NCBI GenBank assembly: GCA_027186245.1
Contig: CP114485.1
Coordinates: forward strand, 11,932,001-11,996,000
Direction: 5' to 3'
Source of the DNA: Coriaria nepalensis
Lineage: Eukaryota; Streptophyta; Magnoliopsida; Cucurbitales; Coriariaceae
Length of the DNA stretch: 64,000 nt
The stretch's first letter is position 1. Each line of letters begins with the position of its first letter. Shown here one piece after another: positions 59,548 to 64,000 of this stretch. The notes under the pieces are model-generated. The model did not search any database. It had not been told where the DNA came from and saw only the letters and a program-made list of their open reading frames with translations. The position numbers and the translations under genes were made by a program.

Positions 59548-60743
59548 TGTAGTACATCTCGTACGCAGCTTCATATTCTTATGGCCGGCGTATTTAGTAG
59601 GAAACAAATTTTATTTATTTATTTATTTTTATTTATTGACAGCTTGGTTTCAAAATTGTATTCCTGAAGCTAAGGAAGTCAAATTGTTCCCAACCTTTTT
59701 AACATCATCAAGTACTTAGTCTCTTATTTTGGTTCAAAGATTTAAATAAACTTTTTTTTTTTTTGAATAAGACAAGGGACTATTTTGAAAAAAATGAGTG
59801 CGTTCATAAAACAAAAGGCAAAGGAAATCTTCTTCATCGATAACGAAACGGTGCCGTACGTGTCGGCTTAAAGAATTTTGGTTTCTTCACCGTCATTATT
59901 ATGAACCAAAGAAACACTATTTAGCCGTGTGGATATGGAGGGAAACACACCAAACACGTTGTAAGTTTTATAGTTAGTTGTCTGTGTTTCTTAGCGCGAT
60001 AATTAAAGTAGGTAAAATTTAAAATTAGTTATTAAAAAGTAAATATAAAATAATTTTATAAAAAAAAAAATTGAAATGATATGTGTATAATAGTTAATTT
60101 TTATATTTTAAAAATTTTAAAAAGTATAAATATGTAATTAATTTTTATATTTATATTTACTGTCAAAATTTTTTATATTTTTTTTTTATATTTTTCAACA
60201 ATAAAATTTTTTTATTATAAATATTAATAATTTTCTTAATTTATAATTCGTTATTTATAATGAATTCCAAATTTTAATTTTTCTTATAACTCAAAATAAG
60301 TACGAGCCGCTTCTAAGTGTAATGTGGTTGTCATGATTGAATCACTTGAATGCTGCTAATCTATGATCATGAAAGTTGATTAAAATGAATGTTGGTTGTA
60401 GAAAATCAAAATTGAAAACAATAATGTAGGCTTGTTGTGGTCATACTAATATTGATATTATTATTAATATAAATAAATAAATATTTATGTATTTATTAAA
60501 AAAAACAGAAAAAAGAAAAAAGAAAAAAGAAAAAAGAAAAAAGAAACGATTAGGCGACTAAGCTCGTCAATAAAACGTGGGTATACAAGTAAAGCATAAG
60601 CATGAGGAGACGTGAGTTTCCCACTATAGAAGGTCATTGTAACGCCAGAGAAACAACGATTGCTTACGTGGCTGAAAATGACACTCTGGCTCACCTTCTA
60701 TTATTATTGATGAAATCCACAAGCGACGTTCACTCTCACCTCT

Positions 60744-60751
60744 CCACGTGG
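60744..60751. promoter_or_regulatory. G-box CCACGTGG
   Basis: A perfect CCACGTGG, a binding site for plant bZIP and bHLH factors, 608 bases upstream of the glutaredoxin ATG. Function is inferred from the motif alone. Confidence 0.4.
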
Positions 60752-61154
60752 CATGCGCTGGCGCCCAAAGTTCTGATTACTCTTAGGAAGAAGCAAAAAA
60801 AAAAAAATAAAATCCCAAAGTTCGATTGATGTGGAATAATCGCATGATCAAATCAAATATTATCTCCCTTTATTTTATATATATATTTATATATATATAT
60901 ATATATTCATGGATTGATTTATCATATTCCATAACTTTTAATTAAATAAATAATTTATCTACCAAATTTAACTTAACTGAAGAACTCAATCCTCAATATA
61001 CAGACCGGCTTATACATCCCTAAGAGATAACAAATTTAATATATACATCTCACCTCTCTCTCTCTCTCTCTAATAATTTTTCGGGAAGAGACATGTCATT
61101 TCATCAGCGGTAGGACGTAGCAACTTGGAAATCCGCCTAACCAAGGAACGAATA

Positions 61155-61218
61155 ACGTCATGACACGTCAGATACAGTTTCTATGACGCACTACAGTGCG
61201 TAACTGCCGTTGACGTCA
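61155..61218 (+). promoter_or_regulatory. Cluster of TGACG (as-1-like) motifs upstream of the GRXC9-like gene
   Basis: TGACG cores lie at 61156-61160 and 61166-61170 (both on the minus strand, starts 10 bases apart) and at 61184-61188 (plus). A full palindrome TGACGTCA is at 61211-61218. The group ends 140 bases before the ATG. GRXC9 (GRX480) of Arabidopsis is known to be driven by as-1-like elements bound by TGA factors after salicylic acid. The cluster here fits that mode of control. Confidence 0.6.
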
Positions 61219-61358
61219 AATTCCCATTCCCATTCCCATTTCCTTCTTTTTATTTCTCTCCCCCCCCCCCCCTCTCTTAAATTCACATCGCAAATAAAAC
61301 TCTTCATTCAAAAATCAAGAAAAAAAAAAAAAACTTCAGAATTTTCATAATTGATACG

Positions 61359-61781
61359 ATGCATCAAGCAATCCCATATAGAACATGGACACACTCCACA
61401 GCCACTTCCACTGCCACAATCCCCGCCGCAGTGTCATCTTCCGTGTCTCCGGCGAGTGTTCGGAAGATGGTATTGGAGAATGCGATCGTAGTCTTTGGAA
61501 GACGTGGGTGTTGTATGTGCCACGTTGTGAAACAGTTGTTGCTAGGACACGGCGTGAATCCGACCTTGTTTGAGGTTAGTGAAAATGACGAGGTGTCTGT
61601 GATCAGGGAACTGGCAAGAATTGATGATGATGTTGGTGGTGGTGATAAGGCAGAGCCGTCTCAGTTTCCGGTGGTGTTTGTGGGTGGGAAAATGTTTGGT
61701 GGATTGGAAAGGGTCATGGCTGCTCATATTTCAGGTGAATTGGTTCCTATTTTGAAAGATGCTGGAGCTTTGTGGCTTTGA
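61359..61781 (+). CDS. GRXC9: CC-type glutaredoxin, GRXC9/ROXY19-like
   Basis: A single-exon gene of 140 aa. CC-type (ROXY) glutaredoxins are land-plant proteins that use glutathione-linked thiol chemistry and bind TGA transcription factors, connecting salicylic-acid and jasmonate signalling. Seen here: a Thr/Ser/Ala-rich N-terminus, then the glutaredoxin fold beginning at ENAIVVFGRRG, the active site CCMC (51-54), a Pro-Val segment (FPVVFVGG) and GGLERVMAAHISGELVPIL. The C-terminus is ALWL (137-140), needed for TGA interaction and typical of the GRXC9 branch. The ATG at 61359 was chosen because it is the first in frame and gives the usual length. The leader contains a C run (about 61261-61272). 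No defect seen. Confidence 0.95.
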   Translation: MHQAIPYRTWTHSTATSTATIPAAVSSSVSPASVRKMVLENAIVVFGRRGCCMCHVVKQLLLGHGVNPTLFEVSENDEVSVIRELARIDDDVGGGDKAEPSQFPVVFVGGKMFGGLERVMAAHISGELVPILKDAGALWL

Positions 61782-62790
61782 TTTTTTTTTTTGTTTTTTG
61801 TATTTTGGCACAATTGTTCAGATTTAAGTTAAACTAAAGGTCTTCTTATGGTGAATTAATTTGAAAAAATTAATGTAAATGATCATCATGCGAGTAGTTT
61901 ATGATCTTGTTCTACTTTACTATTTGTGTGGTTGATTGAATCGAATGGAGTAATTGACTTAGGAAAACTTTGGAGTTTTTATTTTTATTTTATTTTCTTT
62001 TATTACATCAGCGTTCGTCATCTACACAATTTTTTATTTGGCCAAAGTTCGTCATCTACACTAGAAGTCACCATTACTTACATTTCCTGAAAATTTCACT
62101 ATCTAACTTTATGTGTATTTGGATTCAGTCCATCGATTCAGGCTAGTATGAGATTGAATAAAAATTATTCTTAATCATTCTAAATTAATTTCAATTATTA
62201 TTTTTTGACTTATTATTTATTATATAAATATAAATAATTATTTTCTTTTTTATAAAATGACCGGATAATATATAAATATAATAATTTTTATTATAATATC
62301 TGTTGATCATAAATTAGAGACTAGCATCGAATTCAAATCCACTTAATTAAGTTAGCAAATCAGATCATATACGCTTTATCTTCGACAACATAAAACTTAA
62401 TCTCACTTTAACTATTTTTTTCTTTACAACATAAAGCATAGGTCACTTGTTTCGTACGTATCGTATCATTTTTTTTTCTTTTTTTTTAAGCGTTTAGTAA
62501 ATTAAATCATATCATTTATCATGTTATCGATCTTAAATTTACTCTTAAACTAAAACCATCCTGTTTATATCGCCTTACCTAGCAATCAAAAGACTAGCCG
62601 GATGAAGTAAATAGTAATAAGATCCACCTGCATAACATCATTATGAATTCTAAACCCTAGCCGCCTAAGTTTCATGCACAGTAAAGGTTGCCCTTCGGCA
62701 GCCACCGTCAGCCCTCTGCTGGCCCAACCACCATAGTGATCTCACGCAAACGCGTTTCTCTTGTCCCTACGTTGTATGCACACGTCCACT
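61782..62790. other. Intergenic, AT-rich; no gene seen
   Basis: Holds the glutaredoxin 3' UTR and AT-rich sequence. I see no coding pattern or recognisable repeat. Confidence 0.5.
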
Positions 62791-62799
62791 TTAGAATAT

Positions 62800-63475
62800 G
62801 GATTTGAACAAATAGCCTCCCATTATTCTAGAGGAGGTCTCTCCTACTTCAGTGGAAGCAACAAATAATTCTCCTTCCTCTGATCTTATGAGAGATCGTC
62901 CGAAGAGCTTTATCAGGAGCTATGATGCCTCTCTCTGGACACTACTCCATCCGAGATTGTTGATGTACAAGTTAAATCGTATGAGAAGGCTGGAGTGCCA
63001 GCCATATCCTTTTCCCCCGCTATGATTGCTCAATCTGAAGCTTTATTCATAAGGCGGTCATCATCTGTTTCAGATCGGGAATGACTGCTCTCGAGGACAT
63101 TCAAAAGTTTATCAAGAACAATTGGCATCTGTAGGCTTCTTATGTCATAGGCCTTGTGGATTCACGATCTTTATGCATTAGATTTGTTTTGGAAGAAAAC
63201 ATGTTCTATGCATTAATTCGTGAGGTTGTTTCTATGTAGGGTTTACATACAAGATGCTAAGGTGGAATAAAGCCTTTCATTCTCAATTGGATGCGACGTT
63301 TACCTCGGTTTGGATCCAGTTTCCTAGACTCCCGTCGAACTACTTTAATCCATCTATGCTTCAGCCTATTGCCAGTAAGGTGGATTATGTCCTCAACATT
63401 GATAGTACAACCTCCACCATTACTAGATTAAATTCTGCCAGAGTGGGTCGAAGTAGATTTATCGAATGACCTTCC
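62800..63475 (+). mobile_element. LINE ORF1 remnant (DUF4283-type region)
   Basis: Plus-strand frames give ALEDIQKFIKNNWHL, ENMFYALIREVV and, in the last open part (63254-63469), SVWIQFPRLPSNYF followed by ASKVDYVLNID. The motif WIRFPxLPxxYF is typical of the DUF4283 region in ORF1 of plant L1-type LINEs. Frameshifts and a stop before 63240 show that it is dead. The end codons (ARVGRSRFIE) agree with the family. Boundaries are approximate and ORF2 is absent from the window. Confidence 0.7.
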
Positions 63476-63490
63476 ACCATTGATAGTAAG

Positions 63491-63650
63491 TAGGTTTTAC
63501 TGAATAAAGTCTTATATGATCAAAAATCTTAAACTGATAGAGTTGGTTGAGATATTTATAGGTCGCATATAGAGGTATTTATAGGTTTTACTAAATAAAG
63601 TCTTATATGACCAAAAATCTGAAGTTGATAGAGTTGGTTGAGATATTATG
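63491..63650. repeat. Tandem duplication with a 101-base period
   Basis: The segment starting 'taggttttactgaataaag' at 63491 recurs at 63592 ('taggttttactaaataaag') and stays alike to 'gagttggttgagatatt'. The second copy is shorter. It lies just after the LINE remnant. Confidence 0.8.
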
Positions 63651-64000
63651 CGTATTGAATGTGTTAGACTATTCTCATTTCAGCGTTCTTGGCTCTTTTA
63701 GCCCTTCGGATCTCTTGTGAGTTTACACATGGCATCACTTATGGGCCGGAAGCTTCTTTAATTTTATCGCGGACCTAAGCTCTTAATTTATGAGTATTTT
63801 TATCTTCATTAATTTTGAAGGATATTTATATTATTTAATAAATAGATTGAAATAATAATAATTTTTTTTAATTAAATGACGTGATATTTTATAAATAATT
63901 AGATTAAGATTTAGATTAATCTACCTTATAAATCTGGCCGGATTCAAATATATATAATTCAAATCGAACGCATTATTGACGAGATTCACTTCCTCAATCC
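63651..64000. other. Window edge, no gene seen
   Basis: AT-rich sequence without coding pattern or recognised repeat up to the right edge of the window. Confidence 0.5.

Larger units (their letters stand above)
56825..61150. other. Intergenic between MLO and glutaredoxin genes
   Basis: No gene seen. Features: the MLO 3' region (to about 57000), three tandem 'caacccaa' type units (57094-57175), a GC-rich patch with GCGCGCGC near 58630-58645, AT tract 59128-59150, a 16-bp palindrome at 59532, an AAAAAG hexanucleotide repeat (about 60500-60545), a G-box at 60744-60751 and AT tract 60878-60905. Open frames in this stretch are short and of biased composition. Confidence 0.55.

Noticed and set aside
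61385..61573. Second plus-strand frame inside the glutaredoxin gene
   Set aside because: Different frame of a clearly coding exon with active-site CCMC and ALWL end in the other frame.
1..64000. CRISPR arrays, bacterial operons, phage genes, tRNA or rRNA genes
   Set aside because: No regularly spaced repeats, no ribosome binding sites, and no tRNA or rRNA signature seen on either strand; introns show that the DNA is plant nuclear.

Overview
The window is plant nuclear DNA. It is strongly AT-rich, its genes are split by many GT-AG introns, and the gene set is plant-specific (VOZ, MLO, LOB-domain, CC-type glutaredoxin, IQD, EF-hand cation exchanger). Copia, LINE and hAT-type remnants fill much of the space between genes. 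A tandem group of plastid aromatic prenyltransferases suggests a rosid that makes prenylated phenolics, for example Moraceae. That lineage is an inference from remembered family resemblance, not a database result. I rebuilt gene models by hand from reading frame, splice sites and phase; all eight complete models close in frame.

Layout. 0.5-1 kb: first coding exon of an IQD calmodulin-binding protein (minus strand), whose remainder lies beyond the left edge. 3.3-4.3 kb: decayed copia gag. 5.2-20.0 kb: prenyltransferase cluster. It has copy A (5213-9701, 10 exons, 401 codons), broken copy B (about 11091-11683) and copy C (15205-20032, 10 exons, 401 codons). LINE, copia, hAT-MITE and foldback sequences lie between and inside the copies. 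20.3-21.75 kb: copia RT/RNase H fragment, a stretch of which is also fused to copy B. 22.4-26.3 kb: NCL-like EF-hand Na+/Ca2+ exchanger (minus). 27.3-28.3 kb: decayed copia pol. 30.3-32.3 kb: GDSL esterase/lipase (plus). 33.7-34.4 kb: LOB-domain gene with an in-frame stop (minus). 37.3-39.9 kb: VOZ transcription factor (minus). 41.1-42.05 kb: hAT-like non-autonomous element. 43.5-48.4 kb: OPA3-like gene (minus) with a 2.7 kb internally deleted copia element in intron 1. 48.4-53.0 kb: repeat-rich and gene-free. 53.05-56.8 kb: MLO gene (plus, 14 exons, 501 aa). 61.36-61.78 kb: GRXC9-like CC-type glutaredoxin (plus, single exon) with TGACG motifs upstream. 62.8-63.5 kb: LINE ORF1 remnant.

The prenyltransferase cluster is the accessory, fast-changing part: two apparently functional paralogues and a scrambled third copy, reshaped by transposons. 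Several other genes relate to defence or stress (MLO, GRXC9, VOZ, NCL), but nothing in the sequence shows that they work as a unit. The most unusual single gene is the exchanger, in which the acidic residue expected in each of its two ion-binding alpha repeats reads as glutamine.
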